A stretch of DNA of 64,000 nucleotides from Antedon mediterranea. Taxonomy: Eukaryota > Echinodermata > Crinoidea > Comatulida > Antedonidae. The notes beneath the pieces were generated by a model. The model searched no databases. It saw only the letters and a program-made list of their open reading frames with translations, and was not told the origin of the DNA. Position numbers and translations under genes: made by a program. Where the stretch lies: contig NC_092670.1 of the NCBI RefSeq assembly GCF_964355755.1, positions 11,593,201-11,657,200 of the forward strand, in the 5' to 3' direction. Positions 25,901-38,370 of the stretch are shown piece after piece (positions within the stretch are counted from its first letter, which is position 1; each line of letters begins with the position of its first letter).

Positions 25901-28684
25901 TTACCTCCATAGTAGTATCAACTTTTAAATCTTCGCAATTTTAAATATTAGAATCCACAACTAGCAAGTTAATTTGTCGGTGAAGGTTAAACACTTAGTG
26001 TAATCACACTATTTAATAAAGTGTAAGGTAGTTTATGTAAGCAAAGGATTTGGACTTTGTCCAATACTTTGATTTAAGCATTTATATAACAAACAACAAT
26101 TATCAGCAATCAAACACTTTTCAATCACACCACAAAGTATCATCATATACGTACGTAAATTATTATATATCAATCCCTTTACACTTATCACACAAACACC
26201 AAGTTGAACTTGAAGAAGTCAACAGCATTGAACCGGGAATCTAACTCGGTGAAGTGTAAAACTAGTCACTAAGTCAAGTCACTGTCAACCCGGTGAGTGA
26301 ACACCGGATCAAAGTTCTTATCCTCCGGGTTAGTCAACTTGAGGAAAAATGGAAATAAACAACTACGAATAAATCACTATGCCACATATTACTTTCTTTG
26401 CATGTTTTTTGGGTTTTTGTTTGCAAGATGTTGTCCACAATTTCATCAAGTAATTGTCCAGATTTTTTATGAATATTTATTTCAAGAAATTCAATATTGA
26501 TGACATAAAAAAAACGTATTAACATTTTGAAATGTTAAAAAACATGCTCATTAAAAAACATGTCGCTCTCTGCATTTTGCCAAATGTCTCTTGGTTACTT
26601 TCTGAGAACTTATCTATTTTCTTTTTTCCCCATTTTTTAACTTTTTATTCGTTAAATTAAATACAATTTAAACTGCCAGTGTGTATTACAGTATTTACTT
26701 TTGTCTGAAATTAGTTTTAATTGCTTTTTTAAAAAACATTTCATTTTTAAATTTTAATTCAGTTGAAAATGTATTGTTATTTCCTTAAAAAAAAAAAACC
26801 ATTATCTCGTTGAAATTGACTGATTGCATTTTACACAATCTAATGCCCTACGTTACGTTATTTTATTGGTTATCCGCACTTGGCGGATAACCTCTTGTTA
26901 TTGTCAGGATCTTTTTTTTTCTCTTTCTCTTTTTTCTTCTATTTTCTTCTTTCTTTCCACGATTTTTGTTCGCAGCGTATCTCTAATTCTGGCCAACATA
27001 TGATTGTATAACTTTGTCAAAAGATAGCCCTGTAGCTGTAGATGTGCAAGAAACTTTTTTTTTCGAATTTCGAGTTGCGCAGCGTAAGTTACGCGCAATT
27101 TTATGAATTTCAATGATTGATCATAGAATAAAAACTAAAAGTCATTTTGTATTGAAACTTGGTGAAAATTTAAGTCATAACATGCTCAAACTTTCTATGG
27201 ATTAAAAATGGCATGTTTGACAGAAAGTTACGCGCGCACGCGCGTTTAAAATTTTAAAATGCGAAAATTCAATTTCTAATCAACTTTCTACGCGTTTCAT
27301 GTCATTTTGAGCATTTCAAAAATTCCCACGCGTTCGCAATTTTTTTACGCGCGCGTGCGCACGTAGCGCAAAAACGTATTTTTTTTGCTTGATTTTTGTT
27401 ATTTCAGCCTTTTCTAGTAAATTTATCAATTTTCAATCAATTTCGACTTAAAATCACGTCATACGAGCACGTAGAATTGAACAATTTATGCACGTTTTTG
27501 AAGAAAAACTTCAAAAATTCGTCAAAATTAGACATTTTTTTAAACAGTCATAAATTCTAAACTACGTGGTGAACTTTTTTAAAATTACATATTCTGGAAT
27601 TTGATGAGTTGTAGATATAGAATCATGCATCGATATGGCTAACCGGACATTGTGACGTCATCGTTTGGCCACTCGAATATAAAAATAGGATTTTGTTCTC
27701 TTTCGTCATAGCTCGTCAAATTTAATAGAGCGCATCTCTACTTATCCGTATTCCATTTCACTCAATTTTTTTATATTGTCTAGGTCAATCAATTATCTTT
27801 CGCATGAGTTAAAAATATTTAAATTGTTATGACGTCATCATTTCCAAAAGCGTCAATAACTTATTTTCACCTATTCTGCACTGTCTTTAGTACGTATACA
27901 ATATATAGTGTATACCGTATATACTCAGACGTGACGTAAAATAGAGAGCGCACTAACATTTTTTCAATGGCATAATCGTTTTTCTGCGCGCAATATTCGA
28001 ACGTATGACGTGCACGTGGCTTTTGGGCTGCGGATAACCTAACTCGTCCGTAGTGACGAGTTCAAATCTAGTATTTTTTTGTTGTTGTAGGATGCATGCA
28101 TGTAAGAACTAATCAGATTTTGTAAATCCACAGTGCGTGGTTTTTTTACATTTTTTGGGAATAAAGTTACCTATATACAGTATATAATGCCCTACAAAGA
28201 ACAAAGAAGGCATATTAGTATTTTGGTTGTTTTTAACATTTTCTTCCTCATTGTAGCACAAGGCAAAATTTCAAGTACTATAGTGAGTTTACTGTACTTT
28301 AGTAAAGAGTAATCTAACAAATTACTACTTAATTTTAAAAAAAGGTTTTCAACTTCTTTTTAAAAATGTTTATTTGAAATGATCTAACTAAAAAATATCT
28401 CAATTAATATATGTTTGTTTACACCCGACACTATGTATAATATCAAGACGACTCATCTCGTCGGGATTCAAATCAGACAGCACCGATGAGTCAAGAAGTT
28501 TCATCAGGCCTCATCATATGATGTTGTCCGAGTTGGCCTTAACTAAACAAGGGAAACTGTTATTTTTCCAGTGGAGTGAAAGTAAAATAGGTTGATTTCA
28601 AAACAGTTTAACCAATCAAATACTATCCTTACTTACTAGTGAATGGAATTGTTGACTATCTTCGTTTTCTATTTCCATCATCAT
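18860..28684 (-). CDS. RAB32: RAB32/RAB38-family small GTPase, six exons
   Basis: Exons in coding order: 28684-28637, 25406-25281, 22725-22647, 21825-21644, 19553-19410 and 18970-18860. All introns are GT..AG, phases agree, and the product is 229 residues (human RAB32 is 225). Visible motifs are the P-loop GDLGVGKT (33-40), RATIGVDFA at switch I, WDIAGQE (81-87; isoleucine in place of the usual threonine is typical of the Rab32/38/29 group), NKCD (144-147), ETSAK (174-178) and a C-terminal CC at 228-229 for double geranylgeranylation. The family directs cargo to lysosome-related organelles and melanosome-like granules, working with BLOC-3 and VARP, and acts at mitochondria as an A-kinase anchor. 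Introns 1 and 4 hold Helentron-like copies and intron 2 a 59-bp minisatellite. Identification is very secure. Exon 1 rests on phase and length only. Confidence 0.93.
19260..19365 (+). mobile_element. Small MITE-like repeat, copy b, in RAB32 intron 5 / exon 5 flank
   Basis: It shares GGACATGATGATGTCATATC, ACTACCATATTTGG and the terminal TTTGATAGTGTAGACAGAG with the copies at 16447 and 54862. It lies in the intron between the last two RAB32 exons. Confidence 0.5.
19908..21130 (+). mobile_element. Helentron-like non-autonomous element, copy 1 (RAB32 intron 4)
   Basis: This 1.22-kb element opens with a hairpin of arms GGTTATCCGC and GCGGATAACC. Near its 3' end it repeats GCGGATAACC (about 21088-21097), then forms a second hairpin with arms AACTCGTC and GACGAGTT, then CAAATCTAGT. 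A near-full-length relative in the same orientation lies at 26866-28072. Subterminal inverted copies plus a 3' hairpin followed by CTAG are the pattern of Helitron/Helentron-like rolling-circle elements, and no transposon protein is encoded. It includes a poly-T run (19950-19986), ACGCGC-rich segments and TGACGTCATC motifs. Confidence 0.6.
22904..25219 (+). repeat. 59-bp minisatellite, about 39 copies, in RAB32 intron 2
   Basis: The unit is AATAGGGGTTCTACTGTACT, then GTACGTTATTGGGTTGCGTC, then CTAGTGGGAACCAATCTTT. Copies are highly similar, with recurrent GGGG/AGGG, GCGTCC/GCGTTC and GTACG/GTATG variants. The first two or three units (22904-23050) are the most diverged, as expected for an array edge. 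The segment TTGCGTCCTAGTGGGAACCA matches the terminal inverted repeat of a MITE at 55711. 59 is not a multiple of 3, and open frames across it are artefacts. Confidence 0.95.
25505..25735 (-). repeat. Dispersed GC-richer repeat, member 1
   Basis: On the minus strand this reads ACTGGCTAAACTCAGGGGTC followed by CCGAGCC. It resembles 44265-44310 (ACTGGCTAAACCCAGGGGTC) and the CTAAACCAGGGGCC segment near 40739. It is an old dispersed family, possibly SINE or DNA-element derived, in RAB32 intron 1. Confidence 0.4.
26866..28072 (+). mobile_element. Helentron-like non-autonomous element, copy 2 (RAB32 intron 1)
   Basis: This 1.21-kb copy has the same ends as copy 1: opening hairpin GGTTATCCGC/GCGGATAACC, 3' GCGGATAACC, hairpin AACTCGTC/GACGAGTT and terminal CAAATCTAGT. 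The interior aligns throughout with moderate divergence, and both copies lie antisense to RAB32. No coding capacity was recognised. Confidence 0.6.
28637..28684 (-). CDS. RAB32: Candidate first coding exon of RAB32
   Basis: Three in-frame ATGs (28684, 28681, 28678) open a 16-codon acidic, variable N-terminus (MMMEIENEDSQQFHSL). It ends at CTA|GTAAGT in phase 0 and so joins exactly to the exon that begins at 25406 after TTTCAG. The third ATG has the best context (A at -3, G at +4). The resulting protein has the family length. Rab N-termini are not conserved, so homology cannot confirm this exon. Confidence 0.65.
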
Positions 28685-30025
28685 ATCGTAAGCATAAAAA
28701 AGAAGTATATAATATATTGAAATTTAATCCAAAAAATACGCTGACGAAGAGACAAGTTGTTATGCCATACAGTTTGGCTGCAAACTACCAGGTAATTTGT
28801 CTTTCTCTATGCTAATAATTGCGTTAATTCTAGATGGCGGCATGAAAATCAACATTATGAATTACTATCATCTACCAGCATAAATCAAATTAACCATTAC
28901 TGGCATATTGGTATTGCCAAAGTATTTTTTTTTTTAAATTAAAGTTATTTATCAAATAAATTATTTTCAAAGTCTATGAATATCTAAACATTTCAATTCA
29001 ACTTTACTCAAAAAATATGTGTTTACAAACAGTATAAACAATCGTTATATCATTTGCATTAAATCCAATTATTGTAATTATTATACACAGTATAAACAAA
29101 TAATGTATACAATGTAAATAAACAGCCTACTTAGGTCAATATGGTATTGTAATTTAGTAGGTAAAAGTTCATCCATATTTTATTACAGTAAATAATATAA
29201 AACCTGAGTGTCAAAAATAATAATACAGTATATCTGCATAAATATCTTCTGAAACTTATTACTACTACTTACAGTAATTTGTTTTCTTACCTTGAATAAT
29301 ATCAAAACTTTATATCCACATCCCATTCAGTTTCCCCACCACCACTGCCAGACAGAGAAGGATTGGGAATTAAGAGAGGGAGGGGAAAAAAGAGAGAGTG
29401 GCCTCTAGTAGTAGGCCTACCTACCTTCCGTTTTTTTGGGGAGTGGAGTTTAATATTTTAACTTAATTTACAAACTCACCATGGCTTATTCTATTTGTCC
29501 GTCCGTATCTGTTTTATCTTTTTTTATTTAATGCGTAAACCTATGTCGGAAACTGAAACTAACCATTGACCTAGGCTGTAAAAAAGACTCTGTTTTGTAT
29601 TATTTTATCATGTGATTTAAAGAGCGATCATGGTACTTTTGCAGCGGAAGTTTGTTTATATACAAGAGGCTCCTTCAGAGTCAACTACTTAGTTATAATT
29701 TAAAATCGCCATATTTTTTTAAAAAGAGCAAAACTATAATAAAATAAATATATAAATTTGCTATTTATTATTTTTGTATTCAATATAATACATTATAGTA
29801 TATTATTTAAAAAATATAATGTTATTAACTATTACTTTACAAAGGTTAAAGGTTTACAAAAATTCGATAACTTCTTCACATACAGAGCATGGCCGGCTTT
29901 GTCCTCTTTGGCTCAAGAGGGCGCCAAATGGGTATTGTTTTTGTTTGTTTCCTATTCACATTCTCTATACGCTAAGAAGAGAAACCATTTCGGTCTTTTT
30001 TATAAAACGACGGAAGAATCGAGAT
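28685..30025. other. Divergent intergenic region between RAB32 and HACD
   Basis: This 1.34-kb segment separates the two start codons of head-to-head genes and must contain both 5' untranslated regions and both promoters, possibly a shared one. A purine-rich stretch (29355-29400) and a TAGGCCTACC patch lie in the middle. No TATA box stands out against the AT-rich background. Confidence 0.5.
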
Positions 30026-33000
30026 ATGGCCTCTGAAAATTCCAGCACCAAGAAAGGATTGTCAGGAGTTGCTACAGCGTACCTTGTATTGTACAACGTA
30101 ATTCTTTGTGCAGGGTGGGTATTTCAAAATAATTATTAGAGCTAGCAAGCTAGGCTTCTTATAATTAATAAGCTAGCCTACCCTCCTGACTGAGTCCTAG
30201 CTAGCCTAGGCCTCTAGACTAGCCTAGGCCTAGAGTCTAGAGATACAGAGAGACTGACTGAGTGGCTGGAAGGGTGAAAGAAGGTTAGCCAGGGCCTAGG
30301 CTCGGCTAGCTAGCTAGTTAGGCCTAGTAGTAATAAGGTAGGCCTAGCCTCTCTATAGAATAGGCCTCTACTAGCTATAGGCCTCTACTCTAGTCTGATT
30401 ATTTAGTCTAGATGGGAGCCAGTGGTGGAGTGGTGGAATTATTATGATGGAGCTGTAGATAGGCGATTCCGGACCATTTTATTGTAGGCCTAGATGTAGG
30501 TATGGGAACCGAGTGAGAAACTATACATTTTCATAGAAGATCCTATGCTATAATAAAAATATTAATAAAATAAAATATAAGAAAATTATAAATGACATCA
30601 GACTCTCTCAGACAATATGCTATACTATTACTAATAGTAATACTAGTATACTATACAATACAATACAAAAAAACATAGAATAGAGTAGAGGTCGCTTTCT
30701 TTAGGCTGCAGAATTTATACCTTGCTTTGGTTTTCAAGACTTATGATTAATATACATTATTGAAATGGTTTTTTTTCATCTAATTCTAAGCAATCGGGAG
30801 AAATTTCACCTTAGTGTAAAGAGGATGACTCAAAATATTGAGAAACTCCTGTGATTTTATCATAAGGCCAAATAAGCAAATCAACAAATTCATTGACATC
30901 GTTTCTATTTGGTCAACTAGCTATCGACTGTGTGCAGCATGGACCATGGTGGACCATGCTAATAGAAACTTTTCATTAGACACACAGTCAACTAGCTATG
31001 CTGATTGAAAATAATAAATTGCCATTTGGACAGTTGAAATTTTAAAATTAAGATACTATATTACTAAAATTACTTTGAATAAATGAAGCGATCCTAATAT
31101 GAATATTGTTTTGCATAGATGGGCAAGTGTTGGTGTTATTGGAATAAAGCATTATATGTCTACTAAAAGTTTTCTTGGTGCATATGATGCTTTTGAGTTG
31201 CCACTGAAGGTGTTTCAGACTGCTGCTTTACTTGAGGTATAGTTTTAAAGTGCAACAGACAATTAATCTTAATCTTAATCTCAAACCAAACATGTGTATG
31301 CTCACAGACCACACACTGGTACAAACTCACAGACCACACAACATTACATGGCTCAAAAACCACACACTGCGTGGTTGGCATACAGTACATGCTGTCAAAC
31401 AACACACCGGTACATGCTCACAAACCACACACTCGTACATGCTCACAAACCACACTGGTAAATTTTCACAAACCACACTATGCATAATCTCAATGCGAAT
31501 GTGCTTAGTTTAGATGTAAGAATGCTATTTTTTATTTAGCTTGCAACTACACTGAACACCTTAGTACATCTTTTTTTTCAGGTTTTCCATGCAGCGATTG
31601 GTATTGTTTCATCAAATATTGTATTAACAGCTTTTCAAGTCATGTCAAGATTGATGCTATTATGGCCAGTGACACACAGTGTACCTCAGGTATGTTATTC
31701 TCTAGTATCAATGACTTGCAATGTCATCTTGAAAATTAATGTCATATATATTACATTACTACTCATAACATGTAGAGTATCAGTGTTTCTTGATTTATGA
31801 CTAGCTAAGCAGTGTTTGATTACCAATTTCCAGGTCAGTCATATTATAAGCTAATTCCAGTAAGATAGGTGGTCTTTAAATAAAATATAAAATTCCAATA
31901 AGATAGGTGGTCTTTGTTGTATGTATTGGATATTTAAATTCCTTTTCCAATAAATAAATTTATTTAAAAAACTAAATAAATTTCTAATATCGTCATAAAA
32001 AAAAATCACTAATCACAACAATTTTGTGTGGAAAAACAATAAACAAACAAAACATTTCTTTTCCATGATGTTCGATTTTTATGCCATCCTCATAGGTTCA
32101 AGATGAAGCAAGTGTCACCATGTTTGTAGTTGCCTGGACAACCACCGAGGTGATTCGTTATGCATTTTACACGTTTGGTCTTTTAAATCGTCTACCCTAC
32201 CTATTGACGTGGTGTCGCTATACTTTTTTCATCATTCTATACCCAATTGGCGTTTGTGTAAGTATTGTTCGTTAAATTTGTTTAAATCGTTTTAAGCACA
32301 TTACAGTAGAAAGGGGACACCTTTGTGACCAAACAGTGTCCCCTTAATAGCAGTATTTCTTGAAAAGAGTTGACCTACGTGTATAGTGGATTCTGGGTTC
32401 ATGTCCTGTCAGGTTTTTTTTCTAATGATAATGACAAATTATAACTCCTCTCCCAAGACTTGTATTAAGACTTCGTTTATGTAGAGCATCTTGTGTATAT
32501 GTTTGTCTTGTGGTTGGGATTGTCACCTTTAAGAAGGATAGTGAATGAATTAGCTTAGGGTTATCCTTGGCAATTTGTCACCTAAATATATAAAAACAAA
32601 TAGTGTTGTGTAACATATATTTCCCCTTGTTGGTTTCACTGGAAAGTGTCCCCTTGATAGGAGTATCCTGAATATACTGTAGGTATCCAAAGGTAAAGCT
32701 TGTACTGTATCTGTAAGCCCATCTACCCTGTTCAAGGTAGACTTGTACAATGTGGTTTACCTTACCAATGGGCTTATAATTGAGACCACAGTTCAGTGTG
32801 TCAGTTCATGTCAATTTGGGTAATAAAGGTAAATAGAAATCATCAAGGTCGCAGTGACCTCTAAAATTCAATGTGAGTAATAATCATTAAGCGGAAGTTT
32901 GCCACTGTATACATCTATGCATAGATTTATTGATTTTAATCAGTGATAAAAATCAACTATGTCAATCAATAACTCAGGTTATTCAAATATACTGTACTAC

Positions 33001-34407
33001 TAAATATGGTCATGGTCAACATCTCAATGCTGGACATCCTTAGAATGGTTGTCCAGAAGTGTGGTTTTCTAGAAATTCTGGCATTATGAATGTGTTTTTA
33101 ATGATAAAAAGAATTTGGGGCCTTTCGGACCTCAAGACTTGGTATTGGGAGAGTTTTCCAGCTTTTCAGAATCCGGTAAATTGAAAGAGTCAGTTTTTTT
33201 TATGATATCGACAATTGAATTAATTGCAAAAGTTTATGTTAAAGGTATATTGTATTGTCTAACTAAACATTTTGTTGTTGAATATGCCATTTTAATGCCA
33301 CGTAATAGTTATTCACTTTGACCAAAAAATGGATAAAAAAAATGATTTAACTAAAAAAAATGTTATTTAAAGCAAAAAATACTTAAATTGTTTTTGGTTA
33401 AAATTAACCGTTTCGTTTGTCTTTAATTTATTGTTTATTTTACAGAAGTGAATAACTTTATTAAAACTGCAAAATGGCTTATTTAAAGTCTGTTTTTAAT
33501 AATCTTCATTTTTAATGTTTTTGGGAGGACAATACATCTTTAATAACTTTTAGAATAGAATTCAATTTTGCATAAAATATTTAAAGAAATGTTGCTATGT
33601 ATGTTCTGAGAATTCCAAATGAATCCTAAATTTTGAGAATGCCTAATTATCAGCTCTTGGTGAATGAACTCATAGAATAATGATATAAATAAATCTATTA
33701 CATTTAGTTTTTGTATACAATTTTATACAGGAAATAGAAGACAGTAATTCATTTATTTCAAATTGTGTTTGACAGGGTGAATTATTGACAATATATGCTG
33801 CATTACCAATTGTAAAAAGGAATGGTTTGTACTCAATAATGCTGCCGAATCAATTCAACATATCGTTTAATTTCTACTATGCTCTCATCTTTTTAATGGT
33901 GATGTATTTACCTGGTAAGTAAAGTTGTTTATTTTTTAATTAGATGCATAAATATGTTATTACATTATTTTTAGTATTGCAATGCATTTTAATAGTAGTT
34001 GTGATTTTGTAAATTTACTATTGGTTCTGTTTTGGATCATACACAGTCTTTTTTGAACAAATGACAAATTTCCTAAATAGCATTCCACACATTTATGAAT
34101 GGCTTGGTGTTGAAATAGTATTATGTCACTATATTAAATTCTTACTGTAGTTGATGCAGTAATGTTAACAAACTTTCTGCAACATACAGAATAGTTATTG
34201 TATGCATTATAGTTACTGCATAGATTTTCTTTTACAATAATTTTGCGATTGTTTCCTAAGCATATCAGAAAATTGTTTTTGCTTTGATTATTATTTTCAC
34301 ACTTAATGGAACGATTATTTCTTTTAGTTTTTCCTCGATTATATTCACACATGATCAGACAGAGAAAGAAGGTGATTGGTGGAATTCAAAGAAGTAAACA
34401 GGATTGA
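30026..34407 (+). CDS. HACD2: Very-long-chain 3-hydroxyacyl-CoA dehydratase (HACD1/2 type), six exons
   Basis: Exons: 30026-30114, 31119-31236, 31582-31689, 32096-32257, 33776-33914 and 34328-34407. All junctions are GT..AG and the sum is in frame, giving 231 residues (human HACD2 is 254). It catalyses the third step of the ER fatty acid elongation cycle, dehydrating 3-hydroxyacyl-CoA to trans-2-enoyl-CoA. Family-typical strings are [10 protein letters not shown] (TM1), [36 protein letters not shown] and [11 protein letters not shown]. The catalytic pair, Tyr and Glu seven residues apart in yeast Phs1 (Y149/E156), is Tyr154 and Glu161 here, in LYPIGVCGE, and the exon 4/5 boundary falls between them. 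The ATG at 30026 has G at -3 and +4. An in-frame upstream start at 29819 exists but would add a non-conserved extension. HACD1 and HACD2 cannot be told apart in an invertebrate single-copy gene. Confidence 0.93.
30130..30440. repeat. TAGGCCTAG-rich patch in HACD intron 1
   Basis: Densely repeated GCTAGCCTAGGCCTCTAG-type words fill the start of this intron, similar in style to the TAGGCCTAG blocks in the palindromic element arms. No defined unit or ends were found. Confidence 0.4.
31300..31485 (+). repeat. Degenerate minisatellite of about 24 bp in HACD intron 2
   Basis: Variants of GTACATGCTCACAAACCACA followed by CACT repeat about seven times with many substitutions. It lies just after exon 2 and creates a spurious open frame. 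Confidence 0.6.
33455..33545 (+). repeat. Dispersed repeat fragment shared with 16030-16080
   Basis: TATTAAAACTGCAAA, AAAGTCTG and GGGAGGACAATACATCTTTA recur in the same order as in the 16020-16075 segment. It lies in HACD intron 4; class unknown. Confidence 0.45.
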
Positions 34408-36317
34408 GGAGAGGTGTTCAGAGCTAGGCTTGACTTTTAATGATTCAATTTGTGTGCTTATATTAAGCTGTAGTGATCAGTATTACTATAAGAGTATAAT
34501 TTGTTTTGTAATTGAAACTGAAGAGTGCATTGATTGACAGTTAAAGAGTCTGTGCAGGATTATATTTACTTGGTGTGTGGTTCCAGCGACACAGTTGTCG
34601 GTAAAGTTCCATTCCCTAGGTTTTTAGATCTAATTTAAGGTCAAAAAATTACAATTAATGTAAACATGATCCTATTGCGATAACTGTTTTCATCTTTAAA
34701 CTGTTAAAAATGTGAAAAATAATTATTATAATTTAAGCGGCCCGCTATAAATCCCAACATTCATTGTGTGCAGATTGATATTTTTGTTTTTCCTCTGTGA
34801 TTCACTTTGATCAATCATGAAGGCCAAAACAATTTGATTAACTTTTCAGCGGAAATACAAGGGTTTTCCAAATTTGTATTAATGGATTCTGGTAAAAACA
34901 GAAAGACAATTAATTTGGCAACTAGACAACATCAGGCTAGGCCTATAGCTAACGTAGTGCATTGTTTCTCTATTTTTTTCATAATTTACCATAAAACATA
35001 AGTTAAGGAACCTTATGGTTTAATGTTTCTGAAGCAATATAATATGCATTATTTTTACAAAACGTCTAAAAATATAGAAAATATGGCTCTAACTGTTGTG
35101 GGTAGGTCTGAGCTTACCCAGATAAATAACTTGCCCGAACAGCACCTAGATCCTAGGTAACTTTATTTGCAAAATAATACCGTGTTCATGTCTGGCGAAT
35201 TCAACAATTAATCTTTATACCCTGTACACAGTATCACTCAACACAATCTATGCACTACATTAGGTCTGGAAATATATTATTTTTTTATGACAAACATCAT
35301 ACTGTAATTGATTTTATCATTAATTTTGTAATTACTTTATATAAAAAGTTATACTAAGTATTATAGTAATGACAATTGGCTAAAAAGAACATTAGGGTGT
35401 TTGCTGTGAATTTTAAACAGAACGTTGATTTTATTTTGTTGATAGATATTAATCTATGAGTTTGATGTGAGCCTCACCTTCAACCAATGCACACAAATGT
35501 CATGATGTCCATTTATCAGTAATCAATACTTTTTGTGTATGAAATCATGAATTTTGTAGAAATTAAATTAAAAGTAAAAATCAATTTTGCTTTATTAAAG
35601 TCCAAACTTTTAACATCACATTGGGAGTTGGTTTGTCTTCATGTTGTTTATAGGCCTACTAGACTTATCTAGGTTCTAGACCGAAATTAGTAAAACGATA
35701 ATTATTTTGGCACATACAGACTTGGGGCAAGGCTACCTTCAGCTCTATGGACCAACCTCATAAAATATTGTTGAAATAAATAAAATCTATATAATTATAC
35801 AAAAACTTAAATTAAGTAAACATAGAATATTCATAAACAATAATTTGGGAGAATAATACAATGATCCACTTTATTATAACACAATATTCATACTTTTTTC
35901 AACATATTATTAACAGTACTGTCTAGTTTTGATGACATGAATTAAGTTTGTAAGTAGAATGTTCAATACTATCAAAAAGTGATAGTGCAAGAGCCTTAGG
36001 TTTATATATAGAGGCTTACTATGGAAATGATACAGATTAGCAATATTAACACTATAGTTATTTTTAAAAACTATCTGGTACCAAACAAAGCATTAAAACG
36101 TAAAGCAACAGATCTGAATTAGTGTGAAGATTATGAAATTGGGGTAAATGCAGAAGCTATCACAATGTATATTTGTAATCATATTCAGGGTTTTCATGTT
36201 TACACACCCGCATTGTGAAAGTTATATGGTAAGTTCTTAAATTGGGGTCAATGCCGAAGCTATCACAATGCATGTTGATACTACTACCTATCGCTTTTAA
36301 TCTTAATCATACTATTC

Positions 36318-36871
36318 AAAGCCTGTTTTCCACTAGGCGAATCAAAACCATCAGCTTATACGCATGCCTATTTATGTTTCCATCTTTCAAATCCCTCTCT
36401 ACAACAAATTCTAGTTCCTTGAGTGTTTCACTTCAGCAAAATTAGTAGTTTAAATAGTTTCTACTTTTTGTAAAGCGAAAAATTGCGTAAAAATTAAAAG
36501 CTTATAAAATAACCACTCATGCAAACGCGATGGAAATGAAAATCGCAGATATACGCTCTTAGAGTGAAAATCAATTGTTTTTTTTTAGTAAATGTTAGAT
36601 TTGCGCAAACAAATTCACCCAGTGTAAACCAGGCTTTTAGGCAACATTGGAAGCATCTGGCGCATGCATATCCATTTTTAATACAGTACATTTTATGAAA
36701 CAGGTTGTGCAACCAACCAAATCTCAGGAAATTAAATAAAACTTATGCAAATAAGCAAAATGCGATCAAAATTAAAGTTACAGCTCTTCAGTTTTGTAGT
36801 TAAACTATGGTGAAAAACAATAAAAATCGTCATAGTCATAGTAAATTTGTCTACAGTGAAAACAGGCTTAA
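36318..36871. mobile_element. MITE-like element of about 550 bp
   Basis: Left end AAGCCTGTTTTCCACTAGGC and right end CAGTGAAAACAGGCTTA form imperfect inverted repeats. A related inner motif, CCAGTGTAAACCAGGCTTTT, occurs near 36620, suggesting a nested or composite structure. There is no coding capacity. Confidence 0.5.
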
Positions 36872-38221
36872 AGAGCGACGATTGTATCAAAATATATTAT
36901 ATACTGAATGATTTGTGAGCTAAATGATATCTTTTCACACATATAAATACATCGATTAACAACCTATACGATAATCAATTCTCTCTCAACTGACATATTC
37001 CATGTATAATTTGAATAGAATATTGACAAATGTGAAATATATAGGAATAGTTCAAACTATGCTGAGACATAACATTCACTTATAACATGTATAATTTAAA
37101 TAGTTTAATAGGATACATTTATTGGTAAGGAGAAGATTTTAGGAATGACGCTATTTTGAATTTACATACAGAATTAAGTACACTTTTTGTTAATAAACCA
37201 ACAATAATACAGCAAGAAGCAATAATTATATATTTATATATAATGCTGTACTTATACTTACTTCCTAGCACACATAACGATTTTCATTTTAATTCTAACA
37301 TTGCTTTTTTAATTCCTTTTTATAGCACACATTTTCATCATTTATTAATTCTGTACATTTTTGCAAAACTAATTTCTTACATTACAATATAATACTACTG
37401 TAATAAGGCAATACAAATTCCATATTTGGAAATCTGAAATTGAATTCTTATAATTGTATTGCGTCCACCACGAATAGTGGCATAAAGGTATGACACCAGG
37501 CATGTGATTTACAAGAGATGGGGTCAAATCTTTGTTACAACATATACTATTATTGCATTACTATTTTCAATAATTGCACATAATTTATTTACTAGAAAAT
37601 TATAAATTCTCAACAATTACACCTTAATCACTAATCAGTAGTCCTTACAAAACATAATACGATTATTGTTAAGATTCTACAATACTAAAACTACAAAACA
37701 ATTGTAAAACATGTACTAAAACACTTAATATAAATTCATGTTTTACAATGTGTAAATGTAAAATATTAATATTTTATGTAAAATAAATAAATTCCTTGAT
37801 AAAGCTAGATATTTGTGAATTATACAATTTATTGGAAAAAGCAATTTTATGATTTATAATGAATGAAAGCTATATATATTGTATATTTATACTATAAAAA
37901 GCCGCCTATTGAGCGACACAGTTCACCAATTGATACTTTAACACTATAGTTATACTGTAACATAATAAATTATTATATTAAATCATAAATCATACTTTAC
38001 ACAATTCCCATTCATTTCATTGCACAAAAGCTCAACTATTTGACAAATATTGCTTTATTAACTACACACCATTTACATATTATTACTTTAATATACCAGA
38101 ATATTGTTAGTGCTATTAAGATAAATGTATATCTATTTAGAGGAAAGTGCTACAAGTGATGCTATTGCTAGTATTTAGTATCCAGGATTATCCTGCAGTG
38201 TATATAATTCAGTAGTCTCTG

Positions 38222-38370
38222 AAATTCCCCATGGGGTTTTCAGAATTCTGTAGTGTCCAAGATTCCCATGGAGTCTGCAGAAGTCTAGTCTCCAAGATTC
38301 ACCTGGAGTCTGCAGAATTCTATAGTCTCCAAGATTTCCCTGGGTCTGCAGAATTCTATAGTCTCAAAGT
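38222..38370 (+). repeat. 38-bp minisatellite, about four copies
   Basis: The unit is approximately AGTCTCCAAGATTCACCTGG followed by AGTCTGCAGAATTCTAT, with indels between copies. It is intergenic. Confidence 0.65.

Noticed and set aside
29758-30025. In-frame upstream extension of HACD from 29819
   Set aside because: The extension has no family similarity and the ATG at 30026 has a good context; upstream use cannot be wholly excluded.
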